A stretch of DNA of 64,000 nucleotides from Pseudobacteroides cellulosolvens ATCC 35603 = DSM 2933 (lineage in GTDB: Bacteria > Bacillota > Clostridia > Acetivibrionales > DSM-2933). Each line of letters starts with the position of its first letter. The stretch's first letter is position 1. Below, in pieces: positions 7,401 through 17,468 of this stretch. The notes under the pieces were generated by a model, which made no database searches, was not told the origin of the DNA, and saw only the letters and a list, made by a program, of their open reading frames with translations. A program made the position numbers and the translations under genes. Location: assembly GCF_001262605.1 (NCBI RefSeq), contig NZ_LGTC01000001.1:6807501-6871500 (forward strand). Reading direction: 5' to 3'.

Positions 7401-7982
7401 ATGAATGAATCAAAAAAGTGTCCTATCTGTAAATTGATCAATCCAGAAGAAGCTGTATTATGTGATTGTGGTTATAATTTTGAGCTTAATAAAGTAGATA
7501 GAAATAGTAATTTAGGCTCATTAAAGACTAAATATGCAGGTTTTTTTCTTAGAGTACTTGCATATTTTATAGATGTTATTCCTATGATGGTTTTATTAAT
7601 TTTGTTTTTCCTTATATTCACTGATATTAAGGATGCTTTTATTAAATACTTAGATAACCCGCGTGACTTTCAAGCAAGACAAGATTTTTTATTTAACTAT
7701 CGTAACAAAATTAGAGATATTTCAACTTTGATTTTTATAGTTTATTCTATAATATTTGAAGCATCGCCATTTCAAGGAACATTAGGTAAAGTACTATTGA
7801 AAATTAAAGTTTCAAATATTGATGGCAGTAGAATAACAATTGGAAAGTCTGTCATAAGAAATATATTTAAGCTTGTATCAGGATTTATTATTTGTATTGG
7901 CTTAATTATGGTTGCAATAACCAAGAATAAACAAGGCTTACATGATATTGTGGCAAAAACTGTAGTCTTAAAAAATAAATAA
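7401..7982 (+). CDS. Zinc-ribbon + RDD-family membrane protein, orphan immunity candidate
   Basis: 193 aa with a GGGAGG ribosome binding site. The N-terminal zinc ribbon has CPIC and CDCG; an RDD domain follows from about residue 48 (YAGFFLRVLAYFIDV) with the family's GTLGKVLLKIKV block and a C-terminal GLHDIVAKT. RDD proteins are integral membrane proteins of varied roles and occur as immunity proteins to polymorphic toxins. Flanked by E2 and E3. The opposite-arm copy is frameshifted at a T-run. Confidence 0.8.
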   Translation: MNESKKCPICKLINPEEAVLCDCGYNFELNKVDRNSNLGSLKTKYAGFFLRVLAYFIDVIPMMVLLILFFLIFTDIKDAFIKYLDNPRDFQARQDFLFNYRNKIRDISTLIFIVYSIIFEASPFQGTLGKVLLKIKVSNIDGSRITIGKSVIRNIFKLVSGFIICIGLIMVAITKNKQGLHDIVAKTVVLKNK

Positions 7983-8024
7983 GTTCATTTTACAGTTTGA
8001 TGTGGAGAAAAGAATATTAGTGAT

Positions 8025-8055
8025 CTGGAAACCAGCAGAGAATATCAGGGGTGCA
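8025..8055 (+). repeat. Cassette-end mini-hairpin element E3
   Basis: CTGGAAACCAG hairpin then GAGAATATCAGGGGTGCA, 43 nt after the RDD gene. The following ~360 nt (8056-8414) are AT-rich with no supported gene. Confidence 0.8.
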
Positions 8056-8414
8056 ACCTGATCCGTCAGAATATATTTGAGTGACAAAACAAGGTATTGA
8101 TAAAAGCAAAAAGAAATGATATTATGAAAAAAATGTAAAATTTATGGTAAAATCGTTGCACCAATTAATACTACTGATTCAAAATACAATTTAATATTTA
8201 TATGAATGCATCTTTTACCATAAAGATTTATGGTTTAGGTGGTGAATAATGACCATTTCAAGTGACGGAGCAACCTCAGCTAAAAATTCCATGATATTTA
8301 TAGTTTTACAAAGGCTTTTTCCAAATGTTGAATATTGACATTTTATGTCGTATAATAGAATCGTGCTTAAATAAATTAATAATTGATTAGCAAATTCAAA
8401 ATGGGGGAGCATCA

Positions 8415-8798
8415 ATGGAGTCAAGTGTTTCTAAGGGAAGAAATCTGGTGTTTGCAGCTATGGGCATAATCATTGGGATTTCTATGGTTACAATTTTTTT
8501 CAATCTAATAACGGGAGTGCATCAGAGTTTTGTAGTTCAGTTTATAAGGTTCGTCCTAACATGTGGATTATGTTATCTGGTGTATAGTGGAGTAAGTTGG
8601 GCAAGATGGGTATGCGTAATATTGATGGGAATTGCATGTTTTTTAGGTCTTTCCGGAGTGCCGTCAATAATTGACAATCCGTTGCTTGGATTAGTGTCAT
8701 TTCTGTATTTTGCAGCGTATCTAACTGTTATTTTACTGTTATTAATACCTAAAAGCGTAGGAGAATATTTTGAGTCCCTTGAACTAAAAAATCATTAG
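8415..8798 (+). CDS. Four-helix membrane protein
   Basis: 127 aa with GGGGGAG before the ATG. Four hydrophobic segments (about 10-30, 40-58, 62-80, 88-112), tryptophan-rich loop GVSWARWV. No family assigned; last gene before the long-hairpin element, so possibly another orphan immunity gene. Identical copy inverted at 18485-18868. Confidence 0.65.
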   Translation: MESSVSKGRNLVFAAMGIIIGISMVTIFFNLITGVHQSFVVQFIRFVLTCGLCYLVYSGVSWARWVCVILMGIACFLGLSGVPSIIDNPLLGLVSFLYFAAYLTVILLLLIPKSVGEYFESLELKNH

Positions 8799-8897
8799 AT
8801 AAGTCATGATTTATGGTTGAAAAATTCTTCGGTAAATCAACACCAGTGTGTAGTGCTAGATGCACATAATGCAAAATGCAAATTAACAATTAACAAA

Positions 8898-9110
8898 CTT
8901 CTTGAGTCGGTTGGAAATACAAGTAGCTTCAAAGCTGCTGACATAGCGAGTCTGTGGAAAAGCGGTCCCCCTATCTTTTAGAACGGCTTTTGAAGGCAAT
9001 CTATAAGAATCTTTGAAGAGACTTTAATGAAATGCAGAGCTACTTACAGAGTCAGGACAGAAAAGTTATACAATAATCACTTTATTGTATAACTTTTCTG
9101 TCCTTGTAGG
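8898..9110. repeat. Long-hairpin element with 11-bp-phased spacer (S2 left)
   Basis: Contains GGAAAAGCGGTCCCCC, then TCTTTTAGAACGGCT (8973-8987), then about 65 nt of 11-bp-periodic sequence (8982-9049), ending in a 23-bp perfect stem with a 5-nt loop at 9054-9104. The same order of parts occurs in four diverged versions in the window (also 30850-31035, 33050-33236, 53600-53785). Confidence 0.8.
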
Positions 9111-9180
9111 TAAGAGCATTAGATTCGGCGAAAATGTCAAGGGTTGCACACTATAACGACGTTCACATGTTGCCCTTGCC

Positions 9181-9843
9181 TCATAAGTTACAACTTTTTA
9201 CTGCCTCAACGAAAGCTTTTATTCTTTTAGGGTCTTTATGATGCTTTAAATCAGGATCTGATGATTCAACGCCACTTTGTACGTCAACAGCAAAAGGTCT
9301 GGTAAGTCCAATAACACTTACAACATTTTCTGGTGTTAATCCTCCAGCAACAAAATAGGGTATACCTTTTACGACTGAGGATACTTTTGCTAATGATTCT
9401 CTATCAGAAAGCACACCTGTTCCCCCACGCATTGAGCTATCAAAAAGCAAAAAGTCGGAAACTTTCGAAATTGATTGTAAAGATTCTGCAATCAAGCTCC
9501 TTGTTTCTATAACAGAAATAATTTTAATTGAAGAACCATTGGCACGCAATTTTTCCTTGAATTTAACTATATTATGTTGAGCTGTTTGGAAATGCATTTG
9601 AACACAATTCCACTCAAATTGCAAACACATTTCCAACAATTTATCAAGATTAGATTCTTTCGTAACTAACACAAGCGAAAGCCCCGGTGCAGCCTGCTTT
9701 ATTGATTGAAAAATACCTAGTTTTTCATTTGTAATAGGAGCCCAAATTTGATGTAAACCAAGGAAATCAACACCTTCTTGTGCACAAAAAGCTGCAACTT
9801 CAGGCGTCCTAACATCACAAATCTTCACTTTTACTTTTTCCAT
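9181..9843 (-). CDS. TrpF-like (phosphoribosylanthranilate isomerase family) protein, arm copy
   Basis: Same 220-aa protein as 17440-18102. Here it follows only a 3' fragment of its operon's upstream gene, so it probably lacks its native promoter. Confidence 0.8.
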   Translation of the reverse strand: MEKVKVKICDVRTPEVAAFCAQEGVDFLGLHQIWAPITNEKLGIFQSIKQAAPGLSLVLVTKESNLDKLLEMCLQFEWNCVQMHFQTAQHNIVKFKEKLRANGSSIKIISVIETRSLIAESLQSISKVSDFLLFDSSMRGGTGVLSDRESLAKVSSVVKGIPYFVAGGLTPENVVSVIGLTRPFAVDVQSGVESSDPDLKHHKDPKRIKAFVEAVKSCNL

Positions 9844-10207
9844 TATAATCCTCCAAATTCACTTCATATATACTTAGATTACCAATACCTAATGAATAAA
9901 CAGATGTGTATTGAAAACCCTTTGTATGGCATATTTCGATTTCCACATCTATCCCTAATTCTTTTGATAATCGTTCTATTCTTTTTAAGGCATAGTATGC
10001 AACTGGCAATATTATTTTGGGGCTAAACGGGGCTACTAAGTATAATTGTCCCTTCGTATAGGCATGTTTTTCTAATTTTGCTATTTCAACATCTATTTGT
10101 GTCAACAATCTACGTATCCCATCCATCAATGAACAGTAGTATTTTATTTCACTTTCATGTGAATTCAAAAGTGTTTGGTTAGCCCTCATGATTTCAAGGG
10201 AATCTAG
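9815..10207 (-). pseudogene. C-terminal fragment of the 361-aa gene (cut at the arm end)
   Basis: Carries the last ~130 residues of the protein at 16383-17468, with one difference (E for K in AKLEKH). Homology ends abruptly at 10207, opposite 17076, which defines the inner end of the S2 repeat. It overlaps the TrpF-like gene by 29 nt as in the full operon. Confidence 0.85.
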
Positions 10208-10419
10208 TCTTTGGTACTTGAACCATGGAAAACTTAAATAGGAAATATAAAATATACAAAAATAACATAATTAGAAGGAATTTATAGATATATGTAGAAT
10301 TATGTAACTTAATGTTTAATTGTTTTATATATACCGTTTGGTAGAGTAAAGAATATACGTACATAATAAACCAATATTGTATAAACTTTAAACAAATAAA
10401 GTTTGGAGTGAAGTTTAAT

Positions 10420-11241
10420 ATGGATGGTGTGAAGATAAACAAAAGTGATAACTGCTATAAAGTAAGAATCACAAAGCTCACTGATGATTTAAAACAATTA
10501 ATAAGAGAAAAATTGACAAATATATGTTATGGTTCTGTTAGAGCAAAAGAGGACCCAAATTTTTATTCTTATAAATCTACTTTAGTTAACTTTTTTGAAA
10601 GATATGATGACAAATTTGCCAAGCAGAAGAAAGGAATAATAGGTGAATTAATAGCACATGTGTTATTAACTAATAGCTTCAAGCAACTAAATACTGCTTC
10701 AGTTTTCTTTAATAAGGAAGAAAAGAGTATGAGAAAAGGATTTGATATTGTTGTTTATGATAAAACACTTAACTCAATGTTTTATTGTGAAGTTAAATCA
10801 GGTGAATGTTGCCAAAATAAGAAAAATTGCAATTATAATCGTCAAAAATGTGATAATAAGTCCAATATAAAAAATAAAAGTTTATTAGCTAAAGCAAAAT
10901 CAGATATACATAATAGGTTGATTGACAAGTCTAGGATTATTTGGGAAGGTGCACTTATTGATATTAATCTTACTACACCAAATAAAGTAAGGAATAAGTT
11001 ACAGGCTTTGTTGAAAACTGATTATTCCCAGTGTGAAGAACAAAAAGACTATAAGAAAAGTGTAATACTAATATCTGTATTATATGAAGAAAAAGGCAAT
11101 GCAAGTATTTCAAGCATAAAAGAGTTTTTTGAATCATTAAAGAAAGAAAATTTATTTGAAAATTCAATAATCCTTTCAATACAAAAGAATACATATAAAA
11201 CAATTGAAGACTTTTTGAGACAAGAAATGTTGGGGGTGTAA
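10420..11241 (+). CDS. hamA: HamA-like nuclease subunit of a Hachiman-type defence system
   Basis: 273 aa. ATG at 10420 is preferred over a GTG at 10408 because GGAGTGA sits too close to the GTG. PD-(D/E)xK-like features: GELIAH near residue 74, KGFDIVVYD near 106 and CEVKSG near 122, as in DUF1837 (HamA). A C-x3-C-rich stretch follows. A large helicase gene starts 3 nt downstream, the arrangement of Hachiman, where HamA degrades DNA when released by HamB. Family call rests on motifs and synteny. Confidence 0.7.
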   Translation: MDGVKINKSDNCYKVRITKLTDDLKQLIREKLTNICYGSVRAKEDPNFYSYKSTLVNFFERYDDKFAKQKKGIIGELIAHVLLTNSFKQLNTASVFFNKEEKSMRKGFDIVVYDKTLNSMFYCEVKSGECCQNKKNCNYNRQKCDNKSNIKNKSLLAKAKSDIHNRLIDKSRIIWEGALIDINLTTPNKVRNKLQALLKTDYSQCEEQKDYKKSVILISVLYEEKGNASISSIKEFFESLKKENLFENSIILSIQKNTYKTIEDFLRQEMLGV

Positions 11242-11244
11242 GTC

Positions 11245-13752
11245 ATGCCAAATGATATTACTATCCGAAAATTTAAAAAAGATATTAGAAATACTAGCTT
11301 TTTGGAATTATATAAATCATTATTTTTAGATAATTCAGCAAGAACCTGGAATTCGCAAGAAATTTCTGTTATATTTAAACTTGCAATAATGCTTATTAAT
11401 TATGGGGATGAAATAACTTACAAATTAGGCTATAGATTAATTTTAAGATATTGTAATGCAGTAAAAGATTATAGCATTCTTTATGATTTTACAATAGCAA
11501 ATGACTATATCCCAATATCAAAGTTTATAGAAACCCAATATTTAAATTCATATACAAAAGATGATACTTTTAATTCTCTAATCTTATCTGCATATAAAGA
11601 AAATTTCAGAAAAGATGATATATACATAACAAAAGGTCAGAAACATCTTATTGATTTTTCAAACAATACAGAAGGTGATTTTGTAATTGTAGCACCAACA
11701 TCTTATGGTAAATCGGATATAATAATTAACATGATTAATAAATATATAAATAAAAAAATTTGTATAATTGTTCCTACAAAAGCATTGCTGTCTCAGACAA
11801 AAAAAAGAGTCTTATCAAAAATTAATCAAATAAATAAATTTGGAAAAGTTATTATTCATCCTGATATGTATAATGGTGACGATAAATTTATTGCGATTCT
11901 TACACAGGAAAGATTACTTAGGTTATTACAAAAAAATCAAGATTTATCTCTAGATGTTGTATTAGTTGATGAAGCACATTCTTTGCTAGAAAGCACTTCA
12001 AGATCTAATCTTTTAGCATATGTTCTCATAATTCTCAAAAAAAGGAATATTAATGTTGACATAAGATATTTTACACCTTTTCTTATTGATCCAGATAATT
12101 TAAAAATTCCCTACATAAATAGTACTAAATTTAAAAGTATAAAGACCAATGAATCTCTAAAAGTTGAGAATTACTACTTTGTCGAAAATAACAAAGTTGA
12201 TACAAATATCTATTTATATGATCAATTTTTGGATGAGTTTTTTCTTAAGCAAAAGATAGATTTAGGAACAGATGTTGAGTTAGTTGAACATTTGTCTGGT
12301 AATAAAAACATTATTTATTTAAATAAAACTAAAAAACTTGAATACGTTGCTAGTAAAATAAGTGATATACAGGGTTTAATTGAAAATGATGAAATTAATA
12401 AAATCTGTGAAAATATCGCTGATTATATTAATAAAGATTATAAACTAATAAAATGCTTGAAAAAGGGGGTACTGTATCATCATGGTGTTATGCCGGATTT
12501 AATAAGGTCATATGTCGAGAATGTATTTGCAAAATTCGATGATGTTAAATATGTAGTAACAAGTTCAACCTTACTTGAAGGAGTTAATATTCCAGCAGAA
12601 AGACTATTTATTCTTGACAATAGGAAGGGTTTATCTAATCTTACTGAGTCGCAGTTTAAAAACCTAGTTGGAAGAGTATGCAGATTTAAAGATATTTTTG
12701 ATAAGGAAAAAGGAAGTCTTCAATTACTAGAGCCATCTATTTATATTTTTAAAGGAGAATACACTTCGAATAGAGCAAATATATCAGATTTTATACAAAA
12801 ATGTGCTAAAGAAGATAGGATTATAAAAGATAATAAGGAAAATTTGTTACTTCAAAATGAAGATGAAATAAAGAATTTTTCAGAAGAAGAGAAAGAGGAT
12901 TTTATTCGAGTGGTTGAGTGTTTAGAGAATATTGAACCTAACTCAGTTAAAGGAATTAATAGTATTAATTATGCAAAGACTCGCATTGGTAAGTTATGTT
13001 ATCTAAATAATATAACTGAATTTGATATTATTAGTAATGAAGATTCATTAAATGATAGCTTGCATAATGCTGCCCTCAAAACACCATTTACAACTACTGA
13101 TACACTGATCTCAGCAATAGTTAGCATTTTTTTGAATGAAAATGTAGAATTTAAAAAAAGGGATGAGAATTTATTAAGATTAAGGCATAAGGATGCCCAA
13201 AATTTTTATTCTATGATGCTATCATGGAGAGCAGAGGGAAGTTCATATAAGATGATGATTAGCAGATTCTTGGGATATTGGAAAAAAGCTGAAGATAAAA
13301 CCATCTACGTTGGAAGAAGGTGGGGGGAAATAAAACGAAATGATGATGATTTTTATGAATTGTATGTAGATATATCATCTAAAACAAAAGAGGAAAAAAT
13401 CAATTTAGCAATTCTTAGAATTAAAGAAGAGCAAGATTTTGTGGATAATTCACTTATGAAATTCATTGAGGTTATTAATGATTTAGGTATGATTGAAAAG
13501 ACATTTTATGAACAAATCAAATATGGAAGTGATGACCCATATATGATTATTTTACTGAAAAATGGATTTTCAATAGAATTAGCAAAGTATATACTTGAGA
13601 AAGAATTTAATAGCTATGTTAATATAGACATTAAAAGTGAAACAATAAATATAGAACCCCAAATTATTAGTAGAATTAAAAATATGAATATAAATGGGAT
13701 TTTAGCATTTGAATTAGAATATCATATTAGTACTTTTAAACAAGGAAAATAA
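11245..13752 (+). CDS. hamB: HamB-like superfamily 2 helicase of a Hachiman-type system
   Basis: 835 aa, close to the usual HamB length. Motif I APTSYGKS near residue 152, motif II VDEAH near 240, then SSTLLEGVNIPAERL near 440 and a motif VI-like GRVCRF near 475. This Ski2/Sec63-like layout matches HamB. GGGGGTG precedes the ATG; coupling with hamA is tight. The pair sits in the unique centre of the S2 inverted repeat, as cargo. Confidence 0.75.
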   Translation: MPNDITIRKFKKDIRNTSFLELYKSLFLDNSARTWNSQEISVIFKLAIMLINYGDEITYKLGYRLILRYCNAVKDYSILYDFTIANDYIPISKFIETQYLNSYTKDDTFNSLILSAYKENFRKDDIYITKGQKHLIDFSNNTEGDFVIVAPTSYGKSDIIINMINKYINKKICIIVPTKALLSQTKKRVLSKINQINKFGKVIIHPDMYNGDDKFIAILTQERLLRLLQKNQDLSLDVVLVDEAHSLLESTSRSNLLAYVLIILKKRNINVDIRYFTPFLIDPDNLKIPYINSTKFKSIKTNESLKVENYYFVENNKVDTNIYLYDQFLDEFFLKQKIDLGTDVELVEHLSGNKNIIYLNKTKKLEYVASKISDIQGLIENDEINKICENIADYINKDYKLIKCLKKGVLYHHGVMPDLIRSYVENVFAKFDDVKYVVTSSTLLEGVNIPAERLFILDNRKGLSNLTESQFKNLVGRVCRFKDIFDKEKGSLQLLEPSIYIFKGEYTSNRANISDFIQKCAKEDRIIKDNKENLLLQNEDEIKNFSEEEKEDFIRVVECLENIEPNSVKGINSINYAKTRIGKLCYLNNITEFDIISNEDSLNDSLHNAALKTPFTTTDTLISAIVSIFLNENVEFKKRDENLLRLRHKDAQNFYSMMLSWRAEGSSYKMMISRFLGYWKKAEDKTIYVGRRWGEIKRNDDDFYELYVDISSKTKEEKINLAILRIKEEQDFVDNSLMKFIEVINDLGMIEKTFYEQIKYGSDDPYMIILLKNGFSIELAKYILEKEFNSYVNIDIKSETINIEPQIISRIKNMNINGILAFELEYHISTFKQGK

Positions 13753-13916
13753 AACATATAGCCTAAAATTATAATGGGCATGGACAGACTCTTGCAAAAA
13801 CTATTTATATATAGAACCTTAGCAACAACTCCTAAAAAGCAAGGAATTTAATGGTAGCTATTGGTATGTAGAAATCGGAGATTAGAATAATTGTACTATT
13901 AAAAGGGAGGCTAAAA

Positions 13917-14489
13917 ATGGACAATTCTAAAATAAAGCCTGAAAACATAATTGTAATGAAAGTAGGCCCTCATAGCAATATGTCACTGTCCGAAATTATT
14001 AAAACAAAGCAGGAGGAAGAAACTATTCATGGAGTTCATTACTGGGGGTATTCAGGTGTCTTATGCCAGCCCAAGAAAGCTCAGGAGTTTTGTCGTTGGA
14101 GTTTAAGTGTAAGTAATCAAGCTCCAAGGCTAATACTTATTGAAACACAAAGCTCTTACATTTCTAATATCGGAGCAATTAACTATTTCTCATCAAACGG
14201 AAATGATTTTGAGGCTTTTTCTGGTCCGGTTCAGCTACAGGGTGCCCAATTTGCCTTTGTTTCACGAAAGTTGAAGAAAGTTGAAAATTTTGCACTGGAT
14301 GATTATCTTGTAGTTGGTGGCAAAAATGATGGAAAACCTCTATCACTTCATCTTAGATATAGAGTAAATAAGTCTTTTGCCAGAATTAAGCCCTGCAACT
14401 TTATGGATAATAAAGGAGATACAGTCCCCCAAATTACTGTATTAGAGGCTGAACTTGTTTATCCATATGCGATTTGGCTAGAGAGTTAA
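13917..14489 (+). CDS. Uncharacterised 190-aa protein, first gene of a five-gene operon
   Basis: GGGAGG precedes the ATG. No signal or membrane segment. Recognisable stretches are HGVHYWGYSGVLC near residue 40 and a C-terminal ELVYPYAIWLES. No family recognised. Its stop is 9 nt from the HAD gene. Confidence 0.75.
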   Translation: MDNSKIKPENIIVMKVGPHSNMSLSEIIKTKQEEETIHGVHYWGYSGVLCQPKKAQEFCRWSLSVSNQAPRLILIETQSSYISNIGAINYFSSNGNDFEAFSGPVQLQGAQFAFVSRKLKKVENFALDDYLVVGGKNDGKPLSLHLRYRVNKSFARIKPCNFMDNKGDTVPQITVLEAELVYPYAIWLES

Positions 14490-14498
14490 GGAATTAGT

Positions 14499-15320
14499 AT
14501 GTTACAGAAAGCGTTAATTCTAGACCTAGATAACACTCTTTATAGTTGGATGGACACCTTCGCTCCAAGCTTTCAGGCACAATTAAGTTTTTTGGTAAAA
14601 AAACTTATGATTAAGGAAGATATCATTTTGAGGGCCTTTAAAACTGTGTTCAAAAAATATGGCTCAGTTGAAATACCTGATGCTGTTAGTGAATTGAATA
14701 TATGGAATCAAGTCAATCTCGCAGATGATGAAGTAGATAAGATTCAGAAACTTGCTCAAAGAATATTTTTAACAACATGGGAAAAAAATTTTCATCTATA
14801 TCCAAATGTTGAATCTACTTTACAGTGGGCTAAAAAAAATAAGATTTTGATTTTTGGATTATCCGATGCTTTTGCATACTGGGTAGAATACAGACTAAAA
14901 TGTTTGAATGTCCTTAAATATTTTGATTCTATTTACTCAAGAAATAATGATATTATCATGCATTCATTATCAGTCAGGGAGTTTCAACAAAACGCAGTAA
15001 TAACAACTTTGACAACTAACGAGCTTAAGCCAAATACAATTGTTATTGATAGAATAATTAACTTTTACAAAATTGGCAAGGAACATATTTATATGATTGG
15101 AGATAGCCTTGAAAAGGATATTTCCACAGCCCAACGTGCTGGTGTTCAAGATGTTTGGGCGAAATATGGTACGAGATATAATAGAGAAAGTGGAAAGATA
15201 TTAAGATCAATAACACCATGGACTAAAAAAAGGCAAGATTTAAATAAATACTCGCATATCCAAATTACACCAACCTATATCATTAATGATTTTGGTGAGA
15301 TTAAACAAATTTTAAGTTAG
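14499..15320 (+). CDS. HAD-superfamily hydrolase
   Basis: 273 aa. DLDNT nucleophile motif at residues 9-13 and GDSLEKDIS near residue 200 (motif IV). Helical cap between. It probably acts on a phosphorylated small molecule; the substrate is unknown. Co-transcribed with a PRTase-like and a TrpF-like gene, which points to phosphoribosyl metabolites (inference). Confidence 0.85.
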   Translation: MLQKALILDLDNTLYSWMDTFAPSFQAQLSFLVKKLMIKEDIILRAFKTVFKKYGSVEIPDAVSELNIWNQVNLADDEVDKIQKLAQRIFLTTWEKNFHLYPNVESTLQWAKKNKILIFGLSDAFAYWVEYRLKCLNVLKYFDSIYSRNNDIIMHSLSVREFQQNAVITTLTTNELKPNTIVIDRIINFYKIGKEHIYMIGDSLEKDISTAQRAGVQDVWAKYGTRYNRESGKILRSITPWTKKRQDLNKYSHIQITPTYIINDFGEIKQILS

Positions 15321-15366
15321 ATATTAGACATGAATAGGAATTTTAATTGAATAAGGGGAGTTATTA

Positions 15367-16389
15367 ATGTGGAAAGAATTCGAAATCAATCCTAAATTTC
15401 TTGATGATGAAAACATAATTGCAAAGTTACATCTTGTTGCACAGCTAGAAAAAAGTGATCCATACGCTTCAAAAGATACTAACAACACACCATTAATTGA
15501 GCGAATTCGAGAAGCATTAGTTTATGTGCCAAAAGAATATCAACAGTATGTTTTAGCTGTGTTTGCAAATGTGATTTACCTACCCAAAAAGTTTTCACAC
15601 TCTGTGTTATGGTATTTGCTAGATCAAGTCTTAGCAAAATATGATACATCTAAAAATAATTTTGTGCAACAGAGCCTTTTCCTTGAAGTGGACCCCACTG
15701 GAATGATTAATAATTTTATTCGTTATAATAATATCCCAGGGCGTTTAGACAAAGGCACTTTTCAACGAACCCAACAGGTTAGTCCTTTCGTTAAAACAGC
15801 AAATAAATTTCTTGATGGTTATAGTTTTCCTGGGGAAGAGAATGTACTCCCTTGGCTGGATAAGAAATTTTGGGTCATATTAACTGATAATGCTTTGAGC
15901 GGTACGTCTTTGTGTTCTGATCTAGAACGGCTAATTGAATTAACAAAAAAAGCAAATAAAAACCCAGAATTTATTATTCTTGCAAGAGCACTTACTTCTA
16001 CTGCAAAAAAGGAAATTGAGAAATTGAAAATTTCCAAATTATCAATTGAGACAGGACTTTTCCTTGATGAGAAGTATGTCATTTCTGAAGAAACAAAAGA
16101 TAAGTGTTGTTTATTCAAGAATGTTGATACAAAAGATGGGGTTTTAGCAGCCTGCAAATGGCTAGCTGATTCAGATATTTATAAATACGACAAGAACATA
16201 GAAGATCATAAGTCAAATAGTGGGGATGATCTCCGTTACGGGTTTAAAAAATGTGGATTAACACTGGTCGCTTCAGAGAATTGTCCTTCAAACTCTCTAC
16301 CATTACTATGGTATAGAAATTATAATCTATATGAAGCACCATTTCCTCGTGTACTTTCTCGAATAGGAGGTGAAAAAAAATCATGTTAA
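15367..16389 (+). CDS. Phosphoribosyltransferase-like protein
   Basis: 340 aa after AAGGGGAG. The VILTDNALSGTSL segment near residue 175 resembles the PRPP-binding loop of type I phosphoribosyltransferases, and a late block (ENCPSNSLPLLWY, then APFPRV) resembles PRTase-like proteins of predicted conflict systems. Activity not demonstrated. Overlaps the next gene by 7 nt. Confidence 0.6.
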   Translation: MWKEFEINPKFLDDENIIAKLHLVAQLEKSDPYASKDTNNTPLIERIREALVYVPKEYQQYVLAVFANVIYLPKKFSHSVLWYLLDQVLAKYDTSKNNFVQQSLFLEVDPTGMINNFIRYNNIPGRLDKGTFQRTQQVSPFVKTANKFLDGYSFPGEENVLPWLDKKFWVILTDNALSGTSLCSDLERLIELTKKANKNPEFIILARALTSTAKKEIEKLKISKLSIETGLFLDEKYVISEETKDKCCLFKNVDTKDGVLAACKWLADSDIYKYDKNIEDHKSNSGDDLRYGFKKCGLTLVASENCPSNSLPLLWYRNYNLYEAPFPRVLSRIGGEKKSC

Positions 16390-17468
16390 AGGAGATTGGA
16401 CTTATACAATTAATAGAAGAGGCATCAAGGATTCCCTTAGTTGTAGTTATTTGTCCTAATTATGAAGAAAGGTCAATTCACTTCATAAAAGAAATTGTAT
16501 CAAATAGCGATAAAGCGACTATTTACCCTGTAGTTCTGTATTTACAAAATCGTAATAATAATAATGAACTTTTGGATGGACTGAAAGATCGGTACTATAA
16601 TGAACTACGCCAAGATATTCATATTGATAACATTTATATAAAGATAGATTTTCCCGATAATTATTCTGCGACCGCAATAGAGGCCAAATTAAAAAAAAGA
16701 CTGAAAACATATTTTAATAATGTGAAAAAATTTAATGTTTTAATTGATATTACTTCTATGCCAGGACAATTAATATTTACACTATGCGATATACATCGAA
16801 AACTCATTGAAGAAAACACCTTTGGAATTAATAAAGTTTTGTTTTCGTATGTCTCACCAAATAGTCATTCCACAGTTCAGTATGCTCAAGATGTTGGAAT
16901 GCTCTATAGCTTTTTCTCAGAACAACCCTTAGAAATAAATGAGGATAGATCTGTCTGTTCCATAATCTTTCCAAGTCGTTCAGGACATGAGGGCAAGCTT
17001 TTATTAGATTATTTGAACTCAAGATTAATAGAGCATCGTACCAATATTTTCTTTTCAATTGATTCGAATGATTATCTAGATTCCCTTGAAATCATGAGGG
17101 CTAACCAAACACTTTTGAATTCACATGAAAGTGAAATAAAATACTACTGTTCATTGATGGATGGGATACGTAGATTGTTGACACAAATAGATGTTGAAAT
17201 AGCAAAATTAAAAAAACATGCCTATACAAAGGGACAATTATACTTAGTAGCCCCGTTTAGCCCCAAAATAATATTGCCAGTTGCATACTATGCCTTAAAA
17301 AGAATAGAACGATTATCAAAAGAATTAGGGATAGATGTGGAAATCGAAATATGCCATACAAAGGGTTTTCAATACACATCTGTTTATTCATTAGGTATTG
17401 GTAATCTAAGTATATATGAAGTGAATTTGGAGGATTATAATGGAAAAAGTAAAAGTGAAGATTTGTGA
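16383..17468 (+). CDS. Uncharacterised 361-aa protein of the HAD/PRTase operon
   Basis: GGAGG lies in the end of the preceding gene, and the start overlaps it by 7 nt. Alternating beta/alpha pattern with PLVVVICPNYEERS near the N-terminus, LIDITSMPGQLIF near residue 120 and PFSPKIILP near 295, suggesting a Rossmann-like fold (inference). No family recognised. Its 3' third is duplicated at 9815-10207. Confidence 0.7.
   Translation: MLKEIGLIQLIEEASRIPLVVVICPNYEERSIHFIKEIVSNSDKATIYPVVLYLQNRNNNNELLDGLKDRYYNELRQDIHIDNIYIKIDFPDNYSATAIEAKLKKRLKTYFNNVKKFNVLIDITSMPGQLIFTLCDIHRKLIEENTFGINKVLFSYVSPNSHSTVQYAQDVGMLYSFFSEQPLEINEDRSVCSIIFPSRSGHEGKLLLDYLNSRLIEHRTNIFFSIDSNDYLDSLEIMRANQTLLNSHESEIKYYCSLMDGIRRLLTQIDVEIAKLKKHAYTKGQLYLVAPFSPKIILPVAYYALKRIERLSKELGIDVEIEICHTKGFQYTSVYSLGIGNLSIYEVNLEDYNGKSKSEDL

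Larger units (their letters stand above)
5589..10207. repeat. Left arm of inverted repeat S2 (~4.6 kb)
   Basis: Reverse complement of 17076-21695 (positions sum to 27282-27283). The arm runs from the Rhs junction to the middle of a truncated copy of the 361-aa gene. Differences seen: a 2-nt insertion in the Rhs core, T7/T6 near 7546, and one E/K change in the gene fragment. Confidence 0.92.
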
